Source: Dawidia cretensis
GTDB taxonomy: Bacteria > Bacteroidota > Bacteroidia > Cytophagales > Cyclobacteriaceae
DNA length: 64,000 nucleotides
Assembly: GCF_018598175.1 (NCBI RefSeq)
Contig: NZ_JAHESE010000001.1
Coordinates: 310,001-374,000 of the forward strand
Direction of reading: 5' to 3'
Position 1 is the stretch's first letter, and every line of letters begins with the position of its first letter. Below the pieces are notes generated by a model that was given only the letters and a program-made list of their open reading frames with translations, was not told the origin of the DNA and ran no database searches. Of the stretch, positions 56,026 through 64,000 are shown piece after piece. The position numbers and the translations under genes were made by a program.

Positions 56026-56976
56026 TTACAGCCATTTCTTGCGTTTAAAATACCAAAGGAAGCCGAGCGATGAGAAGATCATCAACGCAATGGCTAGGGG
56101 ATAGCCGCCAGTCCACCCAAGCTCGGGCATAACTTTAAAGTTCATGCCATAAATGCTCGCAATGAGCGTGGGCGGCATAAACACAACCGTCACCACCGTA
56201 AAGATCTTAATGACCGTGTTCTGCTCGATGTTGACAAGACCCAGGAAAGTATTCTGCAAGTATTCGAGACGCTCGGAGCTGAACTGCGCGTGCTGCAGCA
56301 GCGAGCCAATATCCTTGATAATTACTTTCAAGCGCTCGTTCTCAATCTTGTTGAATTCCGGGATACGAATGAGTGAGCTTACCACCCGCTGCTTTTCCGT
56401 AATGGTTTCGTGTAGCAGCATGGTGTTCTCTTGCAACTGGGCAATGTTCAGCAGCATATCCTCCTTCAGCGACTCGCGGGCAATAAGCTCCTTGCTGATG
56501 GCATTGACTCGTCGATTGATGTTTTCGATCAAGTCGGCGTCGCTGTCGATACGACTCTCTAAGATTGTCAGGAAAATATCCAGGCCGTGCTCTTTGGTTT
56601 CGGCGTTCATGGACTTCAGCTTGCGTACCGCTTCCGCAAATGTCTTGAGATCGCCCTGGCGATAGGTAAAGAGAATATTCCCCTTTAAAATGAATGTGAC
56701 GTTCTGCACCGAAAGCTCCACGTCACTGGAGATGAAGCCCAGGTTAATTTCAATGGTTTCTTCCGTTTCGAGAAACCGCGAGCTGCTTTCGATCTCCTGT
56801 GCCTCCTGGTGGGTAAAGAACTCGATCTTAAAATTACGCTCCACAAAGACCTTCTCCTGTTGCGACGGAGATTGCAAGTCTATCCAAATGATATTGGACA
56901 ACTTCATGATCTCCTCGTGCGGCAGATTTTTATGCTGCTCCAGCTTTCCTTGTCGAAGGGTGTATACTCGGATCAT
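56026..56976 (-). CDS. corA: CorA magnesium/cobalt transporter
   Basis: A 316-residue CorA-type divalent cation channel. The selectivity motif GMN is at 277-279, between the two C-terminal transmembrane helices (about 255-275 and 292-310). The long N-terminal soluble domain includes the coiled stalk (about 200-245). First gene of the minus-strand run with the kinase and TauE genes (16-base gap to the kinase). Confidence 0.93.
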   Translation of the reverse strand: MIRVYTLRQGKLEQHKNLPHEEIMKLSNIIWIDLQSPSQQEKVFVERNFKIEFFTHQEAQEIESSSRFLETEETIEINLGFISSDVELSVQNVTFILKGNILFTYRQGDLKTFAEAVRKLKSMNAETKEHGLDIFLTILESRIDSDADLIENINRRVNAISKELIARESLKEDMLLNIAQLQENTMLLHETITEKQRVVSSLIRIPEFNKIENERLKVIIKDIGSLLQHAQFSSERLEYLQNTFLGLVNIEQNTVIKIFTVVTVVFMPPTLIASIYGMNFKVMPELGWTGGYPLAIALMIFSSLGFLWYFKRKKWL

Positions 56977-56994
56977 AGTCTTCTAAGCAGCGTG

Positions 56995-57023
56995 CAAGTT
57001 AGGGCCATTCTTTTAAATACAAA
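56995..57023 (-). promoter_or_regulatory. Possible corA promoter (TTTG-N18-TAACTTG)
   Basis: On the minus strand TTTG (57023-57020) is 18 bases from TAACTTG (57001-56995), a -7 element with one base missing. It would start transcription about 10-15 bases before the ATG. Confidence 0.35.
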
Positions 57024-57142
57024 CCATTAATCTGCCGGCATGGCCGCCGTTAAAATAACGTTTCCGGAACTCGTTCCATTTTTGGCACAGGCATTGGGTT
57101 TTCAAACGTAAAGTAGTAAATCGTATATCTTATCCTACAACC

Positions 57143-58006
57143 ATGAACCGTAAAGAAGCATTAAAAACCATGGCCGTGGCAGGGATCGGGTCGCTCGCGC
57201 TGCCGGCATTCGGATCGTCTGCTCAACCCCTTGAACCCATACCCATGAAAGGAAACATCAACCATTCCGTATGCCAGTGGTGCTACAACGGCATGCCCCT
57301 GGAAGACCTTGTCAAAGCCGCGAAAGCCATGGGCATAAAATCGGTCGAGCTCCTCAACGCCGAGCAGTGGCCCATTGCTCTGAAACATGGCCTGACGTGC
57401 GCCATGGCCTACGGCAGCCCCATTGGCCTGACAAAAGGATTTAACGACCCTTCGCTGCATGCGCAGCTGCTCAAAGACTACACCCTGAACATTCCCAAAG
57501 CAGCCGACGCCGGCCTCAAGAATGTCATTTGTTTTAGCGGCAATCGTAACGGACTGACGGACGAACAGGGACTGGAAAACTGCGCCCGCGGACTCGAGCC
57601 TGTACTAAAGCTGGCCGCGAAACACAACATCACACTCTGCATGGAACTGTTGAATAGCAAAGTAGATCACAAGGACTACCAGTGCGACCACACCGAGTGG
57701 GGAGTAAAGCTGGCCGAAAAGACCGGCATGGATAACTTCCAGTTACTATACGACATCTACCACATGCAGATCATGGAAGGGGATGTGATTGCCACCATCA
57801 ATAAACACAAAAAATATATCGGCCACTATCACACGGGTGGGGTACCCGGCCGCCACGAGATAGACGAGTCGCAGGAGTTGTATTACCCGGCCATTATGCG
57901 GGCCATTGCCGCCACCGGCTTCAAAGGGTTTGTTGCACAGGAATTCATCCCTGCCAAAGACCCCATGACATCACTAGCCGCTGCCGTAAAGCTCTGCGAT
58001 ATTTAA
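57143..58006 (+). CDS. Exported TIM-barrel isomerase, hydroxypyruvate isomerase-like
   Basis: A 287-residue sugar-isomerase-type TIM barrel (xylose isomerase-like superfamily). The N-terminus MNRKEALKTMAVAGIGSLALPAFGS resembles a Tat/Sec signal, so it is probably exported despite similarity to the cytoplasmic enzyme Hyi. Metal-binding acidic residues occur in LCMELLNSKVDH (about residue 170), LLYDIYHMQIMEGD and FVAQEFIPAKD near the C-terminus. Substrate is not assignable; in Bacteroidota such exported copies often act in sugar-acid catabolism. Single gene unit. Confidence 0.8.
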   Translation: MNRKEALKTMAVAGIGSLALPAFGSSAQPLEPIPMKGNINHSVCQWCYNGMPLEDLVKAAKAMGIKSVELLNAEQWPIALKHGLTCAMAYGSPIGLTKGFNDPSLHAQLLKDYTLNIPKAADAGLKNVICFSGNRNGLTDEQGLENCARGLEPVLKLAAKHNITLCMELLNSKVDHKDYQCDHTEWGVKLAEKTGMDNFQLLYDIYHMQIMEGDVIATINKHKKYIGHYHTGGVPGRHEIDESQELYYPAIMRAIAATGFKGFVAQEFIPAKDPMTSLAAAVKLCDI

Positions 58007-58020
58007 AGCTGCACAAAGAA

Positions 58021-58066
58021 AAACAGAGTGAGCATGGTCGCTCCCGCTCTCACACTCACTCTGTTT
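58021..58066. terminator. Large-loop terminator-like hairpin between convergent genes
   Basis: Perfect 12-bp arms AAACAGAGTGAG and CTCACTCTGTTT (58021-58032, 58055-58066) with a 22-base loop; usable in both directions though T runs are short. Confidence 0.5.
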
Positions 58067-58071
58067 CCCCG

Positions 58072-59259
58072 CTACTCCACAAACAACACCAATCCCTTAA
58101 GATACTCACCCTCCGGATGGAAGATCGAAACCGGATGGTCAGCCGGTTGTGACAAATGATGCAATACCTTTATCTGGCGTCCGGCCTGTATGGCCGCCGA
58201 CACAATGGTATCGTAGAAGAGTTGCCGGTCGACAACCTGCGAGCAGGAGAAGGTAAAGATGACACCACCCGGGCGAATCACTTTCATCGCCTCTGCATTC
58301 AACCGTTGATAACCACGCACAGCCTGGTGGCGCGCATCGCGATGTTTGGCAAACGCCGGCGGATCCAGTACAATGACATCGTACGCATGATGTTTGTCCG
58401 CCAGAAAATCAAACGTGTCGATGGCATAGCAAGCATGCTTCTCCGCATCAAAGCCGTTAAGCTCCAAATTTTTCCGCGTCAACTGAATAGCCTTCTCCGA
58501 AGCATCGACGGAGTGCACCACGTGTGCGCCTGCCTCCAGCGCATACACCGAAAAGCCCCCCGTATAACAGAATGTATTTAATACAGTCTTACCGGCGCTG
58601 AACTCTCCCAGGAGCCGGCGGTTCTCACGCTGATCTAAAAAGAATCCGGTCTTCTGACCCTCTTCCCAATCAATATAAAATTTCTTCCCGTGCTCGACAA
58701 CAATATGCGGCACGGCGCTCATACCCGACAGGTACTCGTTATGATGTTCGTCGCGCAGCTTTCCAGGCAACGTGCCATGGCTCTTGTAATACACGGTCTG
58801 CAACCCTGAGCCTAGTGCTTTTAGCAGCGCCTCCGCAATGCGGTGGCGATCTTCGTGCATGCCGGCATCGTGCGCCTGAACAATAGCTACACCATCATAA
58901 TAATCAACGATGAGGCCCGGCAGGCCATCGCCCTCGCCATGTATCAGCCGAAAGGCATTGGTTGCCTCCGTCGGCAGCCCCGCGCTTTTCCGCAGCTGCA
59001 ACGCCTGGCGGAATTTGTTCTCCCAGAAATGCTCACCCAGCTCATCAGGACCAAACTGTAGCATACGCACCATGATACTGCCCTTCTGATAGTGGCCAAA
59101 ACCAAGCCGTTTGCTTTTATAGCTCAACACTTCCACCCAACAGCCGTCCGTCAGTGAACCGGTAGATTCTTGTATCGCGCCGGAAAAGATCCAGGGGTGA
59201 TACCGCTCGATGGAGTGCTCTTTTCCTTTCTTTAAAATGACTGTTCCCGATTGAACCAT
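58072..59259 (-). CDS. RlmI-like class I SAM-dependent rRNA methyltransferase
   Basis: A 395-residue methyltransferase. An N-terminal PUA domain (about residues 1-75, HPWIFSGAI) precedes the catalytic domain with VLNTFCYTGGFSVYALEAGA (motif I, about 210), VHSVDASEKA, IVLDPPAFAKHRDARHQA (motif IV DPP) and RPGGVIFTFSCSQ. E. coli RlmI makes 23S m5C1962; this orthology is likely by domain order but not certain. Upstream overlap-free by 28 bases with the THUMP-like gene. Confidence 0.9.
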   Translation of the reverse strand: MVQSGTVILKKGKEHSIERYHPWIFSGAIQESTGSLTDGCWVEVLSYKSKRLGFGHYQKGSIMVRMLQFGPDELGEHFWENKFRQALQLRKSAGLPTEATNAFRLIHGEGDGLPGLIVDYYDGVAIVQAHDAGMHEDRHRIAEALLKALGSGLQTVYYKSHGTLPGKLRDEHHNEYLSGMSAVPHIVVEHGKKFYIDWEEGQKTGFFLDQRENRRLLGEFSAGKTVLNTFCYTGGFSVYALEAGAHVVHSVDASEKAIQLTRKNLELNGFDAEKHACYAIDTFDFLADKHHAYDVIVLDPPAFAKHRDARHQAVRGYQRLNAEAMKVIRPGGVIFTFSCSQVVDRQLFYDTIVSAAIQAGRQIKVLHHLSQPADHPVSIFHPEGEYLKGLVLFVE

Positions 59260-59287
59260 AGTACTTATTAACCCTCAAAATTAATCG

Positions 59288-60499
59288 CTATTTCATACGC
59301 GTGGCAACCGCCAGAAACTTTCTTCCCGCGCCAGAGAAAGCCAACAGATATTTATCGCCACCGTCTTGCAATCCTACCTTCTTTTTTAACGCCTCTGCTG
59401 CTAACGGATAGTTCCGAGTGATAACATTCCCTTTGCCGTCGGGGAAGAAAGGTAACACCTCTTTGGCATCGCTTTTCACAAAAGCCTCCACTTTAAACAC
59501 GCGTCCCGGAAAATCTTCCACAAGCGTGTCGCTGGTATAAACGTGTGTATTAATCTGTATTTTCGATACGCCATACCGACTGGCTATAAGCTTAAAGGCC
59601 CCAGCTTTCAATATTGCCGCATTGGGCTCATACAAGTATGTCGCGGGCGATGTGTCGATCACTTCCGCATGTTGTTCCTCTGGCAAGGTAAAAGGAAAGG
59701 TCTCCGTCACGTCGTGCTTCAAATTGACGGCGACGATCGAAGGCACACCCGTGTAATTCTGGCGACAAAAAAATAACAGCTCTTTACACTCATTGTTCAC
59801 CGCCACAATGTAAACGGTCGTTACAAACGACAACTCTTTCAGTCCCTGTTGTATGTCTAACAGGGGCGACGCCTTTACCAACAAGTCCCTTGACATTTTA
59901 AAGATCGGCCCTTGCAATGCCACCACGTTGGGCACACAGTCGCTTAGTTTAAACACCTTCTGCGACCCTGCACGGCGCGATGGATCGATGTAGATAAGGT
60001 TGGTAAGCCCCATGCTATTCGCCAGGAATGCTTCGGCCGTTCTGTTATAATAATGGATATTTTTCGCACCTAAGCGTTTGTGATTGTGCCGCGCGATCGC
60101 TTGTAGTGACTCATCCGGTTCGACTGCACTCACTACCACAAAGGACCGACTGAGAAAAAATGTATCGATACCAAAACCCTCGGTAAGATCGATGGCCCCT
60201 ATTGTTCTCACTTCTTCCAGTTGAAGGATGGTCTGTTTGTAGCGCGCCGTCTGTTCGGAAGAAGACTGTTCCAGGTTAATCCCGGGAGGATATACAATGC
60301 CCTCCGTCTGATAATATGTCGGCAACTTATCCTTCGCCTTCCTGCGCGCGGCAATCTGTTCAGCCAAGCGCGCCGCCGGCACGCCCTCAATCTCCTTGTG
60401 TCTTAATACAAGCTGTCGTTCATCATCGTGCTCATGCGCACGAATAAACTCCTGAACGGCAGGTGTAAGAAGCGAAGTATAATCGTTGCTGTTTGCCAT
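59288..60499 (-). CDS. THUMP-like-domain class I methyltransferase
   Basis: A 403-residue protein. The N-terminal part (about 1-60) is a helical domain; the methyltransferase core has DLTEGFGIDTFFLS (104-117), VEPDE at 127-131 and IDPSRR (171-176); the C-terminal half (about 290-403) matches the THUMP-like fold. The DPSRR variant in place of DPPY is characteristic of this uncharacterised family. Its first base overlaps the LpxB-N gene stop (TAATG), pointing to coupled translation. Confidence 0.85.
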   Translation of the reverse strand: MANSNDYTSLLTPAVQEFIRAHEHDDERQLVLRHKEIEGVPAARLAEQIAARRKAKDKLPTYYQTEGIVYPPGINLEQSSSEQTARYKQTILQLEEVRTIGAIDLTEGFGIDTFFLSRSFVVVSAVEPDESLQAIARHNHKRLGAKNIHYYNRTAEAFLANSMGLTNLIYIDPSRRAGSQKVFKLSDCVPNVVALQGPIFKMSRDLLVKASPLLDIQQGLKELSFVTTVYIVAVNNECKELLFFCRQNYTGVPSIVAVNLKHDVTETFPFTLPEEQHAEVIDTSPATYLYEPNAAILKAGAFKLIASRYGVSKIQINTHVYTSDTLVEDFPGRVFKVEAFVKSDAKEVLPFFPDGKGNVITRNYPLAAEALKKKVGLQDGGDKYLLAFSGAGRKFLAVATRMK

Positions 60500-61155
60500 T
60501 AGGGAGTAACATGTGCCCGCGCTTTAGCACGACCGTGAAGAATGATATTTCGTACATACACAAAAATGCCCATGCTCTGCGCTATCAACAGCACGGGATC
60601 GATTGGTATGCGATAGGCCGCATAGAGAATAATCATGACGGAGGCTACCAGACTAATGATCCAGAAGCCCAACGGTAAAATAGACTGTTTATACTTCTCG
60701 GAATAATACCACTGGTATACAAACCGCAGATTCAACAACAATTGACCGATTGCACCTAAGATCAGCAGCGGGTGTGTAAAGTCCGTCTTCGTCATGAGGC
60801 TGGTCATCGCCTCCTCCGACACAACCAACACCCATACTAGTGTAAAGATGGGCAGCATGATCAAAAAGAACCTAAGCACAACGGGCATGACCTTCCAGTT
60901 ATCTTTCAACTGCAGATTGCGGATATAAATGAAATACGATAAGGTCTGGCCAAGAATAATAACCGCGTCGTCGCGAATGATGCCGTATATTAAAAAGAGA
61001 AAAGAGCCCAACAAGCTAAGCTGCCAGAAGAGTGTAGGCGATACCACGCGCCCTTGCTTTTCAGAATAGAAAAGCTGCACCAACTGCCTGCACCCGAACA
61101 GCGACTGGGCAAAAAAGCCCAACCCGTAAACCCAGTATTGCTCGACAAACTCCAT
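60499..61155 (-). CDS. Tandem LpxB N-terminal-domain (LAB_N) membrane protein
   Basis: A 218-residue protein made mainly of two copies of the LAB_N domain, each with an LVQLFYSEKQGRVVSPTLFWQLSLLGS-type pattern; the second is FVYQWYYSEKYKQSILPLGFWIISLVAS. Five or six membrane helices. LAB_N is normally fused to the LpxB lipid-A disaccharide synthase or a glycosyltransferase, but here it stands alone. Likely an inner-membrane adaptor for lipid-linked sugar transfer; inferred. Confidence 0.85.
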   Translation of the reverse strand: MEFVEQYWVYGLGFFAQSLFGCRQLVQLFYSEKQGRVVSPTLFWQLSLLGSFLFLIYGIIRDDAVIILGQTLSYFIYIRNLQLKDNWKVMPVVLRFFLIMLPIFTLVWVLVVSEEAMTSLMTKTDFTHPLLILGAIGQLLLNLRFVYQWYYSEKYKQSILPLGFWIISLVASVMIILYAAYRIPIDPVLLIAQSMGIFVYVRNIILHGRAKARAHVTP

Positions 61156-61188
61156 TCAACTAAACTGTTATTCCCTTCACACGGCTTC

Positions 61189-61220
61189 GAAAAAAAAGCC
61201 TGATCGAAAAGGATCAGGCT
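61189..61220 (-). terminator. Terminator of infB
   Basis: Stem AGCCTGATC / GATCAGGCT (61197-61205, 61212-61220) followed on the minus strand by eight T. Confidence 0.88.
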
Positions 61221-61270
61221 TCTTCATATTTTCATAGGCTTCTTACGACTGCCCACGCGTTGTTAACATT

Positions 61271-64000
61271 CTATTTCAGCGTGCGCTTCACTTCGCGTTG
61301 CTCGTAGCTTTCAATTACATCGCCTTCCAGGATGTCGTTAAAGCCGTCGATACCAATACCGCAGTCAAAGCCTGAGCGTACCTCGCTGGCATCATCTTTA
61401 TGACGCTTGAGCGAGTGGAGCTTGCCGGCATAGGTCACAATACCATCGCGGATGAGGCGTATCGGGTTGCTCCGTTTGATCGAACCATCGGTAACCATAC
61501 AGCCTGCGATCGTACCGATCTTCGAGATCTTGAATACTTCGCGAACCTCTGCGTTGCCCACGATAATTTCTTCAGTTTCGGGCGCCAACATACCTTCCAT
61601 GGCAGCCTTCACATCGTTGATAGCATCGTAGATGATCGAATAATGACGGATTTCGATTTCTTCGTTCTCTGCCAGGCGTTTGGCCGCTCCCGAAGGACGC
61701 ACCTGGAACGCGACGATAATGGCATCGGAAGCCGATGCGAGCAATACATCGGATTCGGAGATCTGACCCACACCGCGGTGGATGATCGCCACCTGAATTT
61801 CCGGCGTTGACAGTTTCAACAACGAGTCGGAGAGTGCTTCCACAGAACCGTCCACGTCGCCTTTTACGATCACGTTCAGTTGTTTGAAGCTTCCGATCGC
61901 GAGACGACGACCGATCTCGTCCAGTGTAATGTGTTTCTTCGTACGAATGCTCTGCTCGCGTAACAGCTGGCTGCGCTTGGCAGCAAGTTCGCGGGCTTCA
62001 CGGTCAGTTTCCATAACAGAAAACTTCTCACCCGCCTGCGGCGCACCATCGAGACCGAGCAATACCACCGGTGTAGAAGGTCCGGCCGTCGCCACTTTTT
62101 TACCCGTGTCATCGAACATTGCTTTTACACGACCGTAGTTTGCACCGGCCAATACAATGTCACCGACTTGCAGCTTACCGGTTTGTACCATCAGGGTCGC
62201 TACATAACCACGTCCCTTGTCAAGCGAAGCCTCGATAATAGAACCCGTAGCATGTCTATTAGGGTTTGCCTTCAGGTTCAAAATCTCTGCTTCGAGCAGT
62301 ACTTTCTCCAGCAGGTCGTCGATACCCTTACCGGATTTCGCCGAGATCTCCTGGCTTTGATATTTACCACCCCACTCTTCCACCAACACGTTGATCTTCG
62401 AGAGTCCCTCGCGGATCCTGTCGGGGTTAGCGGTAGGTTTATCAATTTTATTGATCGCGATAACAATAGGTACACCCGCCACCTGTGCGTGGTTGATCGC
62501 CTCTTTTGTTTGCGGCATGACATCGTCGTCGGCCGCCACCACAATGATAGCAATGTCTGTCAGCTTGGCACCCCGTGCACGCATCGCAGTAAACGCTTCG
62601 TGACCCGGTGTATCGAGGAACGCGATTTTGTTACCGCTCTTGGTCGTTACATCATAGGCACCAATGTGCTGCGTGATACCACCTGCTTCCGAAGCTGTAA
62701 CCTTAGTATTGCGGATGTAATCCAGCAACGAAGTCTTACCGTGATCGACGTGACCCATGATCGTAACGATCGGCGCACGCGGCTCCAGGTTTTCTTCCGG
62801 CTCATTTTCTTGCTCCACTTCCAGCTCTTCTTCCGCAGAAGTAAACTGTACAGCGTAACCAAATTCATCGGTGATAACCGTGATCGCTTCAGCATCCAAA
62901 CGCTGGTTGATCGACACGAACATACCCAGGCTCAAGCAAGTCGAAATGACTTCGTTCACAGACACGTTCATCATCGACGCCAAATCGTTTGCCGAGATAA
63001 ACTCGGTCACGCGCAGCGTCTTCGATGCCTCCATGTCTTGCAGCATTTGCTGCTCTTGCGCATCGGAGTTCGCCTGCCGTTTTTCACGACGATACTTCGC
63101 GCTGTTGGTTTTCTTATTACCACCGCTCAGCTTGGCCAGCGTAGCGCGGATTTGATCTTGGATTTCTTTTTCCGAAGGCTCTTCTTTCTGAACGCGTGCG
63201 GGGTGCGGACCGCGGCCGGCGCCTGCCGCCTGGTGAGGACGTGGACCGCCACCACCTTGTTGATGGGGACGTGGTCCACCACCTTGCTGTGGACGTACAC
63301 CACCACCCTGGCCTTGTCCCTGACCTTGTTGCTGGCCTGGACCTTTTTCATCGGTCGCAATACGCTTGCGCGGACGTTTGCCCTTGCGATCATCCTTCGT
63401 GTCAGACGATGCCACAGGGGCATCTTTCTTCTTATCTACCGGCAGCTCGATCTTATCGACCACTTTCAGGCCTTTCAACCGGTCTGCACGTGCCTTGATA
63501 ACTTCGGATTCTGGTGCTTGTTGCGGCTCTGGTTGCTTTTCAACAACCGGCGGCACAACCACAGGAGGTGTTGTCTGCACGGGTGTTACTACTACCGGCG
63601 GCGCTACTTCTGCTACAGGCACTACTGGTTTTTCAACCTCGACAACTTTCTTCGGCGCCTCTTCTGCCACTGTTTCTTTTACGACAGGCTTCTCTTCCAC
63701 CTTCGGCGTTTCTACCACCTTTGGCTTCTCAACTTCGGCTACCGGAGGAGTCACAACCTCTTTGACAGGTTCAACGACCGGTTTCTCTTCAGGCTCTTTA
63801 GTAGCAGGCTTTTTCTCCAGGTCGATCTTGCCAACCACCTTAATGCCTTCCAGCTTCGGCTTGTCGCTCGTAACCTTTTCCGTTTTCGGCTCTTCTTTGG
63901 CTTTCACCTCATTTTTTGAGCCGAGGTTCTTAATCATAATGCGCTCTTCTTCTTCGCTACGCTTCTTAACAGCATCTTTCTCTGCTTGCGCATTATCGAC
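61271..64000 (-). CDS. infB: Translation initiation factor IF-2, N-terminus outside window
   Basis: GTPase that places initiator tRNA on the ribosome. The frame is open through the right edge, so the start is missing; ATG 63937 is an internal Met preceded by RSEEERI. The G domain has [14 protein letters not shown] (G1), DTPGHEAF (G3) and NKID (G4), followed by domains II-IV ([19 protein letters not shown] and the C-terminal half). The visible N-terminal part is a long Pro/Val/Glu-rich stretch and a Gly/Gln-rich stretch ([12 protein letters not shown]), low complexity as in other Bacteroidota IF-2. The right edge is codon-complete (64000). Confidence 0.96.
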   Translation of the reverse strand, partial: VDNAQAEKDAVKKRSEEEERIMIKNLGSKNEVKAKEEPKTEKVTSDKPKLEGIKVVGKIDLEKKPATKEPEEKPVVEPVKEVVTPPVAEVEKPKVVETPKVEEKPVVKETVAEEAPKKVVEVEKPVVPVAEVAPPVVVTPVQTTPPVVVPPVVEKQPEPQQAPESEVIKARADRLKGLKVVDKIELPVDKKKDAPVASSDTKDDRKGKRPRKRIATDEKGPGQQQGQGQGQGGGVRPQQGGGPRPHQQGGGGPRPHQAAGAGRGPHPARVQKEEPSEKEIQDQIRATLAKLSGGNKKTNSAKYRREKRQANSDAQEQQMLQDMEASKTLRVTEFISANDLASMMNVSVNEVISTCLSLGMFVSINQRLDAEAITVITDEFGYAVQFTSAEEELEVEQENEPEENLEPRAPIVTIMGHVDHGKTSLLDYIRNTKVTASEAGGITQHIGAYDVTTKSGNKIAFLDTPGHEAFTAMRARGAKLTDIAIIVVAADDDVMPQTKEAINHAQVAGVPIVIAINKIDKPTANPDRIREGLSKINVLVEEWGGKYQSQEISAKSGKGIDDLLEKVLLEAEILNLKANPNRHATGSIIEASLDKGRGYVATLMVQTGKLQVGDIVLAGANYGRVKAMFDDTGKKVATAGPSTPVVLLGLDGAPQAGEKFSVMETDREARELAAKRSQLLREQSIRTKKHITLDEIGRRLAIGSFKQLNVIVKGDVDGSVEALSDSLLKLSTPEIQVAIIHRGVGQISESDVLLASASDAIIVAFQVRPSGAAKRLAENEEIEIRHYSIIYDAINDVKAAMEGMLAPETEEIIVGNAEVREVFKISKIGTIAGCMVTDGSIKRSNPIRLIRDGIVTYAGKLHSLKRHKDDASEVRSGFDCGIGIDGFNDILEGDVIESYEQREVKRTLK

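Noticed and set aside
54607-58006. A novel sulfur or defence system built from the PLP enzyme, TauE exporter, kinase and CorA
   Set aside because: The genes are ordinary families with only two adjacent couplings; co-location of sulfur-related functions is suggestive but not evidence of a system.
62168-63919. 583-residue open frame on the plus strand opposite infB
   Set aside because: It lies entirely antisense to infB, is Arg/His/Leu-rich, and is the mirror of a codon-biased gene; IF-2 motifs on the other strand are unambiguous.
1-64000. tRNA or rRNA genes, insertion sequences, phage genes, type IX secretion sorting domains
   Set aside because: Intergenic gaps are short and none shows a cloverleaf, rRNA sequence, transposase or integrase; C-termini of exported proteins lack the T9SS signature pattern.

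Overview
The window is a stretch of chromosome from a member of the Bacteroidota, most likely a gliding or formerly gliding Cytophagales relative. The evidence is a gldE-gldD pair behind mutY-ssb, a two-component-type propeller/Y_Y_Y protein, AsmA-type envelope proteins, few Shine-Dalgarno sequences, and repeated TAnnTTTG motifs (the Bacteroidota -7 element) just upstream of genes. Base composition is moderately GC-rich and even. I see no rRNA, tRNA, CRISPR array, transposase, integrase or phage module; the window is mainly housekeeping DNA with a few small accessory patches.

Layout. 0-7.7 kb: a 5'-truncated propeller/Y_Y_Y membrane protein, a DinB-fold enzyme, a PBP4-type carboxypeptidase, a glycoside hydrolase family 3 lipid- or wall-linked hydrolase, then hutG and hutF, which together finish the formylglutamate branch of histidine breakdown. 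7.7-12.7 kb: one 1601-residue exported protein of unknown function and a DUF2905 membrane protein. 12.8-22.3 kb: an RsmI-like methylase, metK, a SpoU-type RNA methylase, mutS, a DEAD-box helicase, an LPP20-like lipoprotein, yajC, a YbbR-domain protein and coaE. 22.4-27.9 kb: a complete RND efflux operon (fusion lipoprotein, pump, outer-membrane channel). 28.2-36.3 kb: a zinc-ribbon membrane protein, dxs, scpA, a serine/threonine dehydratase-type enzyme and a large AsmA protein. 36.6-43.7 kb: a minus-strand HU / TPR / 29-residue basic protein / RNase G set, divergent from mutY, ssb, gldE, gldD and a DUF1080 protein. 43.7-52.1 kb: an ECF sigma factor with an overlapping small gene, an acidic small protein, uvrA, a histidine-rich secreted protein, a small membrane protein, an exonuclease/GIY-YIG fusion and an M20 peptidase. 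52.1-53.7 kb: an atypical patch containing a non-coding stretch with two covarying hairpins and a radical SAM gene with a strong Shine-Dalgarno sequence and paired palindromes in its promoter. 53.7-64 kb: a PLP enzyme, TauE/SafE exporter, deoxynucleoside kinase, CorA, a TIM-barrel isomerase, RlmI-like methylase, THUMP-like methylase, a tandem LpxB-N-domain protein, and infB running off the right edge.

The most interesting unlabelled signals are non-coding: an array of six 11-bp units each carrying CTAG (36352-36417) ending in a perfect hairpin; two diverged copies of a hairpin element at 52.22 and 52.36 kb whose stems covary; a cluster of palindromes between two terminators at 27.97-28.13 kb; and paired 13-bp palindromes 22 bp apart in the 53.65 kb divergent region. 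Several genes have a -7 element only 3-4 bases ahead of the ATG, suggesting leaderless transcripts. Two very small genes are described here: a 29-residue AURKAIP1/COX24-type basic protein and a 27-residue one-helix membrane peptide. No clear multi-gene novel defence or metabolic system is visible.
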